From assembly GCA_044226685.1 (NCBI GenBank), contig JBGAGP010000003.1:27393-91392 (forward strand): a DNA stretch of 64,000 nucleotides. Reading direction: 5' to 3'. Of this stretch, positions 8,965 through 16,887 are shown piece after piece. This DNA is from Dongia_A sp044226685 (GTDB lineage Bacteria; Pseudomonadota; Alphaproteobacteria; Dongiales; Dongiaceae). Numbering within the stretch: the stretch's first letter is position 1; each line of letters opens with the position of its first letter. The position numbers and the translations under genes are program-made. A model generated the notes under the pieces. That model had not been told where the DNA came from and made no database searches. It saw only the letters and a program-made list of their open reading frames with translations.

Positions 8965-10994
8965 GCCCGGCCTCCCAGGGTCAGGACCATCACCCCGCTC
9001 GGGTCGAGCCGGACGCTGTCGCCGGGGAAGACGATGGTGGTGGAGTCCACCTCCTCCACCACGGCCGGCCCGACTTCTTCGCCCTCGCCGAGCCTGATGC
9101 GGGAGAACACCGCGCAATCGACCGCGCCCTTGGCGTCGAACCAGACCTTGCGGCCGGCCGAGGGCGCGCGGCCCGGCTTCGGCGCCATCCGGAAACTGGC
9201 CGGTGGCTCGGGGCTGAGGGCGGTCACACGCAGGTTGATCAATTCCACTGCCTCTCCTGGCAGGGCGAAGCCGTAGAGCCGGGCATGCGCCTCGGCGAAG
9301 CGCGCCATGGTGTCGTCCCAACCCTGCTGGTCCATCTCGCCGTCGGGCAGCGCCACTTCGATCTCGTAGTTCTGCCCGGCATAGCGCATGTCGGCGGAAC
9401 TGCGGATCACCGGCTGCTTCGCCTCCACGCTGGCGCTGAGCTCGGCCACTGTGCTGTCGCGCAGGCGCCTGATGGCGCCGCCGAGCGCCGCGAAGTCGAT
9501 GCCGTCGGAATGGGTGAAGAAGGTCTGGAAGCGGTCCACCCGCGCCTCGGCGATGGCGGCGCCGAAAGCCGAGCACAGGCCCGGATGCGGCGGCACGATC
9601 ACCGTCTGCATGCCGAGACGCTCCGCCACCGCGCGGGCATGCAGCGGGCCGGCGCCGCCGAAGGCAATCAGCGCGAAATCGCGGGTGTCGAGGCCGCGCT
9701 CGACGGCGATCAGGCGGATGGCGTTGGCCATGTTCTCGTCGGCCGTCTGCACCATGGCCAGCGCCGCCTGCTCGGCGGTCAGCTTCAAGGCGTCGCCCAG
9801 CCTGGTCAGCGCGGCGCGCGCCGCGTCCAGGTCGAGCGACATGGCGCCACCCAGGAAATAGCCGGGATCGAGCCGGCCGAGCACGAGGTTGGCATCGGTG
9901 ATGGTGGGCTCGGTGCCGCCCCGGCCATAGGCTGCGGGACCGGGCTCCGCCCCGGCGCTGCGCGGCCCGACATGCAGGAAGCCGCCCTTGTCGATCCAGC
10001 CGATGGATCCGCCGCCGGCGCCGATGGTCTGCACCGCGACGCAGGGGATGGTGACCGGAATGCCGAAATCGATCTTGAACTCGCTGGCGTATTGCTGGGT
10101 GGCGCTGATCACCAGGCCGATATCGGCGCTGGTGCCGCCCATGTCGAGGATGAAGGCGGCGTCGTGGCCCGCGCGCTCGGCGAAGTGCCGGCCGCCGATG
10201 ACGCCGCCGGCAAGGCCCGAGATCAGCAGCTGCGCCGGTCGCTTCAAGGCCTGCTCGGCGCGCAGATAGCCGCCATTCGAGGCCAGCAGGTTCCAGCGCC
10301 GCGGCGTAGCCCCCTTCGCCAGCGCGCCGCCGACGCTGTTGATGTAGCGGCTGACCACCGGCTTGACGAAGGCGTCGGCGATCGTCGTGCTGGCACGCTC
10401 GTATTCGCGCCACAGCGGCGAGACCTCGTGCGAGACGGAGATGTCGGCCTGCGGCAGTGCCGCCCGCACGGCATCCGCCGCGCGCTGCTCATGCGCGCCG
10501 TTCAGATAGGAGAACAGGCAGCAGATCGCCACCGCCACCTCTTCGCCGGCGAAGGCGGACAACCGCGCGCGCAGCGCGTCAAGCTCGCTTGCCGGCAACG
10601 GCGCGATCTCCGCGCCATGGTTGTCGAAGCGGCCGCCGAGGCCAATGGCATCGCGGCGGTTCATCAGCGGCTTGGGCTTGCGCCAGTTGAGATCGTAGAT
10701 GCGTTCCTTGTCCATGCGGCCGATGAATGGCACGTCCTCGAAGTCGCGATTGGTGATGAAGACAACGCGCGGGCCGCGCCGCTCGATCACCGCATTGGTG
10801 GCGACGGTCGTGCCGATGATGATGCGGTCGATGCGCTCGACACCCTCGAGGCGCTCCAGCCCGGCGGCGAGCGCTTGCGCCGGGTTGCCCGGCGTCGACG
10901 GCACCTTGGCCGTCGCGACCGAGCCGCGGCCATGATCGACCAGCACGAAATCCGTGAAAGTACCGCCGGTGTCGATGCCTAGGACGACGCTCAT
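8961..10994 (-). CDS. Hydantoinase A/oxoprolinase-family protein
   Basis: 677 residues from the ATG at 10994, starting MSVVLGIDTGGTFTDFVLVD, the actin-like ATPase phosphate-1 motif of the family. Other hallmarks are IIGTTVATNAVIERRG, a second ATPase motif FILDMGGTSADIGLV, GAGGGSIGWIDKGG and RDFALIAFGGAGPLHA. It supplies ATP-dependent activation to the HyuB partner. It is the first gene of a five-gene operon (hyuA, hyuB, Cys-rich, enolase-superfamily, ABC ATPase). An operator-like site lies 100 bases upstream at 11094-11110. The reaction (imide or lactam hydrolysis versus carboxylation) cannot be decided from sequence. Confidence 0.93.
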   Translation of the reverse strand: MSVVLGIDTGGTFTDFVLVDHGRGSVATAKVPSTPGNPAQALAAGLERLEGVERIDRIIIGTTVATNAVIERRGPRVVFITNRDFEDVPFIGRMDKERIYDLNWRKPKPLMNRRDAIGLGGRFDNHGAEIAPLPASELDALRARLSAFAGEEVAVAICCLFSYLNGAHEQRAADAVRAALPQADISVSHEVSPLWREYERASTTIADAFVKPVVSRYINSVGGALAKGATPRRWNLLASNGGYLRAEQALKRPAQLLISGLAGGVIGGRHFAERAGHDAAFILDMGGTSADIGLVISATQQYASEFKIDFGIPVTIPCVAVQTIGAGGGSIGWIDKGGFLHVGPRSAGAEPGPAAYGRGGTEPTITDANLVLGRLDPGYFLGGAMSLDLDAARAALTRLGDALKLTAEQAALAMVQTADENMANAIRLIAVERGLDTRDFALIAFGGAGPLHARAVAERLGMQTVIVPPHPGLCSAFGAAIAEARVDRFQTFFTHSDGIDFAALGGAIRRLRDSTVAELSASVEAKQPVIRSSADMRYAGQNYEIEVALPDGEMDQQGWDDTMARFAEAHARLYGFALPGEAVELINLRVTALSPEPPASFRMAPKPGRAPSAGRKVWFDAKGAVDCAVFSRIRLGEGEEVGPAVVEEVDSTTIVFPGDSVRLDPSGVMVLTLGGRA

Positions 10995-11093
10995 AAGTTC
11001 GGTTCCCCGCGACCTGCCTGCCCTGGCGCCGTAGCGGACGCCGCGCGCTGCGTTTTCCCCGCCGCCGACGCTCCGGAAGGGCTCGAAGCGCAA

Positions 11094-11110
11094 TTTAGTG
11101 TAACGCTAAA
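11094..11110. promoter_or_regulatory. Candidate LacI-family operator, site B
   Basis: TTTAGTGTAACGCTAAA, a 17-base near-perfect inverted repeat with one mismatch between its 8-base arms. It lies 100 bases before the hyuA start in the 298-base divergent region between hyuA and the SDR gene. Its reverse complement matches site A at 13 of 17 positions. Confidence 0.65.
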
Positions 11111-11212
11111 GTAACGGCCCTCCGCGCGGCTGTCAATCGCACTCCCGTTCGGCCGCGCGCAATTCGCCTCTTGACCGGCGAGGACCGCCGCCGCAAGATC
11201 GCCGCGAACAGC

Positions 11213-11229
11213 TTTATCGTTATAGTATG
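11213..11229. promoter_or_regulatory. Candidate LacI-family operator, site C
   Basis: TTTATCGTTATAGTATG, matching the minus-strand reading of site A at 14 of the first 15 bases. It lies 64 bases before the SDR start, where it could overlap the promoter of that gene. The right arm is the weaker half of the inverted repeat. Confidence 0.5.
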
Positions 11230-11292
11230 GACAAAACGCGACGCCGGGACGGACAGCCGGCGCGCCGTCCGCAGCCAGCAGGGAACAGGATC

Positions 11293-12063
11293 ATGCAACA
11301 GCGGCTCGAAGGCAAGGTGGCTCTGGTGACCGGCGGCGGCCGCGGCATCGGCGAAAGCATCGCGCGGCGCCTGTCCAGGGAAGGCGCCATCGTCTGGGTC
11401 GCCGACATCGACGAGCCGGTGGCGAAATCGGTGGCCGGATCGCTCGAGCGCGCCGTTGCCGCCCAGGTCGACATTACCAGCGACCCGTCGGTCGCCGCAC
11501 TCGCCGCCGCCATCGCGGCCAAGCACGGGCGGCTCGACATCCTGGTCAACAACGCGGCCATCCTCGACATCGTCGAGCTGGAGAAGCTGACGGCGGCGCA
11601 TTGCGCGCGGGTGCTGGAGGTCAATCTCAACGGCGCGGTTCGGGTCAGCCTCGCCATGGTGCCGCTGCTGCGCAAGGCGCAGAGCGGCGGCCGCATCCTC
11701 AACACCGCCTCGGTCAACGGCCTGCGCGGCACCCGCGACAACATCCCCTATTCCATCGCCAAGGGCGGCATCGTCAACCTGACCCGCTGCCTCGCCGTCG
11801 ACCTCGGCGCCGACAACATCACGGTCAACGCCATCGCGCCCGGCTTCATCGACACCCGCATGTCGCTGCTGCCCGACGGCACGCACGAGCACAAGACCGA
11901 GGTGTTCCACGAGATCTACATCAAGAACGGCCGCATCCCGCTGCGCCGCGGCGGCAAGCCCGACGACCTTGCCGGCCCCGCCTTCTTCTTCTGCTCCGAC
12001 GACAGCCGCTACGTGACCGGGCAGATCCTGGCCGTCGATGGCGGCATGCTGTCGACGTTCTGA
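11293..12063 (+). CDS. Short-chain dehydrogenase/reductase (SDR)
   Basis: 256 residues from the ATG at 11293 (MQQRLEGKVALVTGG). Classical SDR motifs are present: cofactor loop TGGGRGIGES, structural NNAAILD, and the catalytic Tyr and Lys in YSIAKGG. The C-terminal VTGQILAVDGGM is also typical. It probably oxidises or reduces a hydroxyl of the pathway substrate with NAD(P). An in-frame ATG at 11227 would add 22 residues but falls inside operator-like site C, so the later start, with GGGA nine bases upstream, is preferred. It is divergent from hyuA and followed by a D-2-hydroxyacid dehydrogenase. Confidence 0.92.
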   Translation: MQQRLEGKVALVTGGGRGIGESIARRLSREGAIVWVADIDEPVAKSVAGSLERAVAAQVDITSDPSVAALAAAIAAKHGRLDILVNNAAILDIVELEKLTAAHCARVLEVNLNGAVRVSLAMVPLLRKAQSGGRILNTASVNGLRGTRDNIPYSIAKGGIVNLTRCLAVDLGADNITVNAIAPGFIDTRMSLLPDGTHEHKTEVFHEIYIKNGRIPLRRGGKPDDLAGPAFFFCSDDSRYVTGQILAVDGGMLSTF

Positions 12064-12177
12064 GCTCCCCCCGCGAACAAGGCGGGACGACACCCGGGGA
12101 ATCATTCATAATCGTCGTGCCATCCGGCGGGCGACGATGCCGCTGGGCAAGTCGCAACCGCGCCAGGATCTCGCTGC

Positions 12178-13200
12178 ATGACCGGATTTCGCCTGCTGAC
12201 ACCCGACGCGCAATATGCCGATGACGGCGTCATCGAGCGGCGGACCGCCGGCGCCGACGCGACCTGGGCGATCCACCGCGTCCGCCGGCCGGAGGATCTG
12301 CCGTCCGGCGCGCTGGCCGAATGCGATGCCATCGTCGTGTGGCATGAGCTGGCCATGGACCGCGCCGTCATCGCGCGGCTGGATCGGTGCCGCATCATCG
12401 TGCGCGCCGGCGTCGGCTTCGACCACATCGACCTGGAGGCCGCTGCAGAAGCTGGAATTCCCGTCTGCAACACGCCAGATTACGGCACCAGCGAGGTCGC
12501 CGACCATGCCATCGGCCTGTTGCTCGGCCTGCGGCGAGGGATTGTGAGCTACCATCAGGCCCTGGCAGGTGATCCAATCGCCGGCTTCGACTACGCCACG
12601 GCCCCCCTGGTGCGCCGGCTGCGCGGCACGACCTTCGGCATCGTCGGCCTCGGGCGGATCGGCACCGCCACTGCAATCCGGGCCAAGGCCTTCGGCCTGC
12701 GCGTGGTCGCCTATGATCCGTACGTCTCGCGCGGCACCGAGATCGCGCTCGGCATCGAGCGGGTGGAGACCCTGGCGGAGCTGCTGGCGCAGAGCGACGT
12801 GGTCAGCCTGCACTGCCCGCTGACCGCGGAGACGCGCAACATGATCAATGCGGGCACGCTGGCGCGAATGAAGTCCGACGCGATCCTGATCAACACCGCC
12901 CGCGGCGCGGTGGTCGACGTGCCGGCCCTGCTCGACGCCCTGCGCAAGGGCGTCATCGCCGGTGCCGGCATCGACGTGCTGCCGACCGAACCGCCCGCCC
13001 CGGATGACGAGATCGCCCGTGCCTATTGCGACCGCGACGATCCGATGATCGGCGCGCGCCTCATCCTGACGCCGCATGCGGCGTGGTCGAGCCCGGAAAG
13101 CTCGGCCGATGCCCGGCGCCTGGCGGTCGAAACCGCAATGCTGTATCTGCGGGAAGGACGCCTCCGGAACCTGGTGAACGCGCCCAGCCGACTGCGCTAG
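12178..13200 (+). CDS. D-isomer-specific 2-hydroxyacid dehydrogenase (CtBP-like)
   Basis: 340 residues. The NAD-binding loop is GIVGLGRIGTATAIRAKAFG. The catalytic arginine is in NTARGAVVDV, the glutamate in IDVLPTEPP and the histidine in LTPHAAWSS, so the catalytic set is complete. The family interconverts D-2-hydroxy and 2-oxo acids using NAD(P)H. The 114-base gap after the SDR gene still allows co-transcription. In this cluster it would act on a 2-oxo acid made by the lyase or dehydratase steps; the true substrate is unknown. Confidence 0.9.
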   Translation: MTGFRLLTPDAQYADDGVIERRTAGADATWAIHRVRRPEDLPSGALAECDAIVVWHELAMDRAVIARLDRCRIIVRAGVGFDHIDLEAAAEAGIPVCNTPDYGTSEVADHAIGLLLGLRRGIVSYHQALAGDPIAGFDYATAPLVRRLRGTTFGIVGLGRIGTATAIRAKAFGLRVVAYDPYVSRGTEIALGIERVETLAELLAQSDVVSLHCPLTAETRNMINAGTLARMKSDAILINTARGAVVDVPALLDALRKGVIAGAGIDVLPTEPPAPDDEIARAYCDRDDPMIGARLILTPHAAWSSPESSADARRLAVETAMLYLREGRLRNLVNAPSRLR

Positions 13201-13229
13201 GCCTGCCGGCGCGTCGCCGCGGCGCAAAC

Positions 13230-13258
13230 TTGACACTCAATCGGGGCCGGTTTCTTAT
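13230..13258 (+). promoter_or_regulatory. Possible sigma-70 promoter of the small secreted protein
   Basis: TTGACA at 13230-13235, a 17-base spacer and TCTTAT at 13253-13258, about 88 bases before the ATG at 13346. The -35 is a perfect match and the -10 matches 4 of 6 positions. No experimental support is available. Confidence 0.35.
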
Positions 13259-13345
13259 GGCCTTGGATTGCGTTCAACTGCGCCATTGATCGCTTCACAT
13301 GCTGCTTTTGCGGGATCATCGTCCATCGCGCGCCGGAACAATCAC

Positions 13346-13936
13346 ATGACGAGTTATGCGCGTCGCACACTCCTTTGCCTCGTGTTTGCATCGATCATCG
13401 GAACCGGCCCGCTGCCCGCCGCGGCGGTAGCGCCAAACGCTCAGAGTCCGCACACGGGCATCCTGCAGATTGCGGACGGATCGAGGCATGCCGACCCGGA
13501 GCTCGAGGGGCTGCTGCCGACCAGCCTTGGCGGCGTGGCCCTGACGGTGGAAAGCCAATCGGGGGTCGACCTGGCGACCAAGAGCAGCGTCTTTGACGCC
13601 TTCCTCGGCAGCCTCGGCAAGACGCGCGCCGATTTCTCCGTCGCCAGCGCCTATTCGACCGGCGGGCTGCGGGCCGAGATAGGCGCTTGGCGGGTGCGCG
13701 GCGCCGATCCGGCGCTGATGCTGCAGGGATTCAAGACCGCGCTGCAATCCTCCAGCACCACGCCGCTGACCCAGGCCGAGGAAACCGTGGCCGGGCGCCA
13801 GGTCGCCCGCATCGGCGACCCGGGGCAGCTGACCCACGGGCCGCTCTATGTGGTGTCGCGCGGCGACACGCTGCTGTTCGTGCAGACGCCCGAGCCCGCG
13901 CTTGCCGAGGAAGCCATCGGCAAGCTGCCGCGCTAG
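13346..13936 (+). CDS. Small secreted protein of unknown function
   Basis: 196 residues from the ATG at 13346 (MTSYARRTLLCLVFASIIG), with a signal peptide of roughly 27 residues ending around PAAAVA. The mature protein is Ala/Gly-rich with no cysteines and no transmembrane segment. It contains LEGLLPTSLGGVALTVESQS, then alternating short strands and helices such as LMLQGFKTALQSSSTTP and QVARIGDPGQLTHG. I do not recognise a family. It stands alone between the D-2-hydroxyacid dehydrogenase gene and the convergent SDR gene, 9 bases from the latter, so it need not belong to either pathway. An upstream in-frame start at 13268 lacks a signal peptide at its N-terminus. Confidence 0.7.
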   Translation: MTSYARRTLLCLVFASIIGTGPLPAAAVAPNAQSPHTGILQIADGSRHADPELEGLLPTSLGGVALTVESQSGVDLATKSSVFDAFLGSLGKTRADFSVASAYSTGGLRAEIGAWRVRGADPALMLQGFKTALQSSSTTPLTQAEETVAGRQVARIGDPGQLTHGPLYVVSRGDTLLFVQTPEPALAEEAIGKLPR

Positions 13937-13945
13937 GCGCCCGCG

Positions 13946-14713
13946 TCAGAGCTCCGCGTTGACGATGAATCCGGCGTCGACCAGCAGCGTCGCCGAGGTC
14001 ACGTAGCTCGCATCGTCCGACAGCAGGAAGGCGATGGCGCCGGCCAGTTCCGACGGCTTGCCGATGCGGTGCAGCGCGATGCGGTCCATGTAGTATTTCA
14101 CCACCGCCGGATCCTCGAACATCGGCGCCGCCATGTTGGTGTCGACAGCGCCCGGCTCGATCACATTCACGCGGATGTTGTTGGCGCCAAGCACCGAGCC
14201 CAGCGCCTTGCCCAGCATCGAGATCGCGCCCTTGGTACCGCAATAGGCGACCTGGGTCGGCGCGCCGACATGGGCGGAGATCGAGCTGATCATCACGATG
14301 GCGCCGCCATGGCCCTCGGCGATCATCTGCCGCGCGCCTTCGGTGCAGACCACCCAGGTGCCGCGCACATTGGTCTCGAACAGCTTGTCGAAATCCTCGA
14401 TCGAGGTGCCGTCCCACGGCATGAACGGGTTGATTGCCGCGTTGGAGACGATGTAGTCGAGGCGCCCGCCGCGCTTCGCGGTCTCCTGCACCATGGCCTT
14501 CACCGCCACGGGGTCGCGCATGTCGGCGACCACGGGGAAAGCCTCGCCGCCCACGTCCTTGATCATCTTCAGCGTCTGCGTGGGGTCGCCGGTCGGCCGC
14601 TGGTTGACGGCGACGATGGCGCCTTCGGACGCCAGCCGCACTGCCGTGGCCTGGCCGATGCCGGTGGTCGCCCCGGTGACCAGCGCCACCTTGCCGGAGA
14701 AACGAGGTTGCAT
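13946..14713 (-). CDS. Short-chain dehydrogenase/reductase (SDR)
   Basis: 255 residues (MQPRFSGKVALVTGATTGIG). The cofactor loop TGATTGIGQATA, NAAINPF, and the catalytic Tyr and Lys in YCGTKGA are present, with VTSATLLVDAGF near the C-terminus. It is last in the ribose-type ABC operon, after the binding-protein gene and separated from it by a terminator-like hairpin. A sugar or polyol dehydrogenase acting on the imported compound is the natural guess. It is a different subfamily from the SDRs at 11293 and 26639. Confidence 0.9.
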   Translation of the reverse strand: MQPRFSGKVALVTGATTGIGQATAVRLASEGAIVAVNQRPTGDPTQTLKMIKDVGGEAFPVVADMRDPVAVKAMVQETAKRGGRLDYIVSNAAINPFMPWDGTSIEDFDKLFETNVRGTWVVCTEGARQMIAEGHGGAIVMISSISAHVGAPTQVAYCGTKGAISMLGKALGSVLGANNIRVNVIEPGAVDTNMAAPMFEDPAVVKYYMDRIALHRIGKPSELAGAIAFLLSDDASYVTSATLLVDAGFIVNAEL

Positions 14714-14740
14714 GCTTTCCTCCCTTGTGCTGTCGCAAAC

Positions 14741-14776
14741 AAAACCGGTCCGGAGGCTCGCGAGCCCCCGGACCGG
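14741..14776 (-). terminator. Terminator-like hairpin between binding-protein and SDR genes
   Basis: A 16-base arm at 14745-14760 pairs with 14761-14776 with one mismatch (outer stem CCGGTCCGG/CCGGACCGG). On the minus strand it is followed by TTTTGTTTG. This fits an intrinsic terminator after the binding-protein gene, probably leaky, reducing expression of the SDR downstream. Confidence 0.7.
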
Positions 14777-14790
14777 CTGAACACTCGACG

Positions 14791-15741
14791 CTACTGCGCG
14801 CCGGCGGTCGCCGCCAAGATCGTATCCACGTTGTCCTTGGTGACGAAGATCAGACCTGAGTCACCGACGGCAGGCAGCGGGTTCTGCAGCCATTGGTCCA
14901 TGCCCAGGTTGCGGATGATGTCGTTGTGGAAAGTGTAGAGATACGAGACCGCGAAGAAATCCATGGTCTCGTACTTTTCCATGTTGATCATCTTCACCGT
15001 GCCGTCCTTCACGCTGTTCATGAAGTCACGGCCGGCTTCGTTGGAGGTGATGATGATCTGGCCGGCCTTACCCGCTTCGGTGACGGCGCGGACGATGCCC
15101 GGACCGGCCTCGGAATCGAACCCAACCATGGCGGTCAGGTTCGGATGGCCCTGGATGATCGCCGCGGTGTTCGCCGCAACCTGCTCCACGTTGGTGCCGG
15201 ATTCCTCATCCGCCACCACCTTCACATCCGGGCATTCCTTCGCCAGCGCATCGCGCAGGCCCTGGCGCGCCGCGATGAAGCTGCCCCCCGCCAGGAACGA
15301 GATCGTGCCGACCTCGCCCGACTTCAGGCCCGCCTCAGCATGGTACCGGCACTGATACTGGCCATGCTGATAGCCGAGGTTGTACCAGTTGGTGCCCAGA
15401 TAGGTCAGCCGCTTGGACATCGCCAAGTCACCATCGGTCACCACCGTTGGCACCTTCTTGTCGATGCATTTGTCGACCTCGGACGCGAGCGCGTCGTCCC
15501 AGCCGCCGACGACGATCACGCCAGCTGGGTTGGCCGTGCATTCCGCGTCAACCGTGGCGATGAAGGCCGCCAGATCGACCGAGGTCGGGCCGGAGATCCG
15601 CACCTTCACGTTCAGCGCCTTCCGCGCCGATTCAAGGCCCGGATACACCCGCTCCACGAACAACGGCAGGTTCGAGGCATTGCTGATCCAGACGTATTCC
15701 TGGTCCGCACGGCTCGGATCGCCCATGGGCACATTCAGGCC
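14791..15741 (-). repeat. Binding-domain repeat, copy 2
   Basis: Encodes residues 350 to the end of the double binding protein. Matching sequence recurs at a period of 969 bases (323 codons): for example, the stretch beginning at 14951 recurs at 15920. Confidence 0.85.
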
Positions 15742-16788
15742 GGACGGCGTGGTGTTCGCGGCATTGGCCGGGTCGGTCGCCGCCAGGATGGTGTCGACAT
15801 TGTCCTTGGTGACGAAGATGAGGCCTGAGTCGCCGATGGCCGGCAGCGGATTCTGCAGCCACTGCTCCATGCCCAGGTTGCGGATGATGTCGTTGTGGAA
15901 AGTGTAGAGATACAGGACCGCGAAGAAGTCCATGGTCTCATACTTCTCCATGTTGATCATCTTCACCGTGCCGTCCTTGATCGAGTTCATGAAGTCGCGG
16001 CCGGCTTCGTTCGAGGTGACGATGATCTGGCCCGCCTTGCCCGCCTCGGTCACCGCGCGCACGATGCCCGGGCCGGCTTCGGAATCGAAGCCCACCATGC
16101 CCGTCAGGTTCGGATGGCCCTGGATGATGGCCGCGGTGTTCGCCGCGACCTGCTCCACGTTGGTGCCGGATTCCTCGTCCGCCACCACCTTCACCTCCGG
16201 GCATTCCTTCGCCAGCGCATCCCGCAGGCCCTGCCGCGCGGCGATGAAGTTGCTCGCCGCCAGGAACGAGATCGTGCCGATCTCGCCCGACGCCAGCCCG
16301 GCTTCCTTGTGGTACTGGCACTGATACTGCCCGTGCTGGTAGCCCAGGTTGTACCAGTTGGTGCCCAGATAGGTCAGCCGCTTCGACATCGGCAGGTCGC
16401 CATCGGTCACCACCGTCGGCACCTTCTTGTCGATGCACTTGTCGACCTCGGAGGCCAGCGCGTCGTCCCAGCCGCCGACCACGATCACGCCGGCCGGGTT
16501 GGCCGTGCATTCCGCGTCCACCGTGGCGATGAAGGCCGCCAGGTCGACCGAGGTCGGGCCGGAGATCCGCACCTTCACGTTCAGCGCCTTCCGCGCCGAT
16601 TCAAGGCCCGGATAAACGCGCTCCACGAACAGCGGCAGGTTCGATGCGTTGCTGATCCACACATATTCCTGGTCCGCGCGGCTCGGGTCGCCCATCGGTA
16701 CGCCGAGGCCCGTTGGGTCCTCGGCCTGAGCAGATGTGGTGACTGCCATGGTCAGGAGCGCGAGCGCGCCAAACGCCATTCGTCTCAT
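14791..16788 (-). CDS. Double periplasmic sugar-binding protein (two tandem binding domains in one chain)
   Basis: 665 residues, about twice the normal length of a ribose-type (RbsB-like) binding protein. A signal peptide of about 22 residues (ending TSAQA) is followed by copy 1 (about 27-349) and copy 2 (about 350-665), joined by a short DPANAANTTPS linker. I count about 15 substitutions over 316 residues, so the copies are about 95% identical; the second has no signal peptide. Both contain IVVGGWDDALASEVDKCIDK, YLGTNWYNLGYQHGQYQC and MVGFDSEAGPGIVRAV. It follows the RbsC-type permease gene and is the receptor for this importer. The most likely origin is tandem gene duplication with loss of the intervening stop and signal region. 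Confidence 0.9.
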   Translation of the reverse strand: MRRMAFGALALLTMAVTTSAQAEDPTGLGVPMGDPSRADQEYVWISNASNLPLFVERVYPGLESARKALNVKVRISGPTSVDLAAFIATVDAECTANPAGVIVVGGWDDALASEVDKCIDKKVPTVVTDGDLPMSKRLTYLGTNWYNLGYQHGQYQCQYHKEAGLASGEIGTISFLAASNFIAARQGLRDALAKECPEVKVVADEESGTNVEQVAANTAAIIQGHPNLTGMVGFDSEAGPGIVRAVTEAGKAGQIIVTSNEAGRDFMNSIKDGTVKMINMEKYETMDFFAVLYLYTFHNDIIRNLGMEQWLQNPLPAIGDSGLIFVTKDNVDTILAATDPANAANTTPSGLNVPMGDPSRADQEYVWISNASNLPLFVERVYPGLESARKALNVKVRISGPTSVDLAAFIATVDAECTANPAGVIVVGGWDDALASEVDKCIDKKVPTVVTDGDLAMSKRLTYLGTNWYNLGYQHGQYQCRYHAEAGLKSGEVGTISFLAGGSFIAARQGLRDALAKECPDVKVVADEESGTNVEQVAANTAAIIQGHPNLTAMVGFDSEAGPGIVRAVTEAGKAGQIIITSNEAGRDFMNSVKDGTVKMINMEKYETMDFFAVSYLYTFHNDIIRNLGMDQWLQNPLPAVGDSGLIFVTKDNVDTILAATAGAQ
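15742..16710 (-). repeat. Binding-domain repeat, copy 1
   Basis: Encodes residues 27-349 of the double binding protein, including the linker. Nucleotide differences from copy 2 are many silent changes plus about 15 amino-acid changes, concentrated around LPMSKRL, CQYHKEAGLASGEIG and FLAASNF. The duplication is therefore not brand new. Confidence 0.85.
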
Positions 16789-16887
16789 GATGTGTCTCCC
16801 TTTGCTCTCCCTTGCGCTTGGCCGCCGGATGCGGCCTTCAACGCACGTCCACCGATACTCCAGAGGCCGCTCCGGCGGCCGTGTCGA

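Noticed and set aside
6067..9276. A 1069-codon open frame on the plus strand
   Set aside because: It lies antisense across the enolase, Cys-rich and hyuB/hyuA genes; its product is His/Arg/Ala-rich with no family motif. Such long antisense frames are normal in GC-rich coding DNA.
14791..16710. The 969-base repeat as a mobile element or transposon
   Set aside because: Both copies are in the same frame of one sugar-binding-protein gene, with no terminal inverted repeats or transposase; this is an internal gene duplication.
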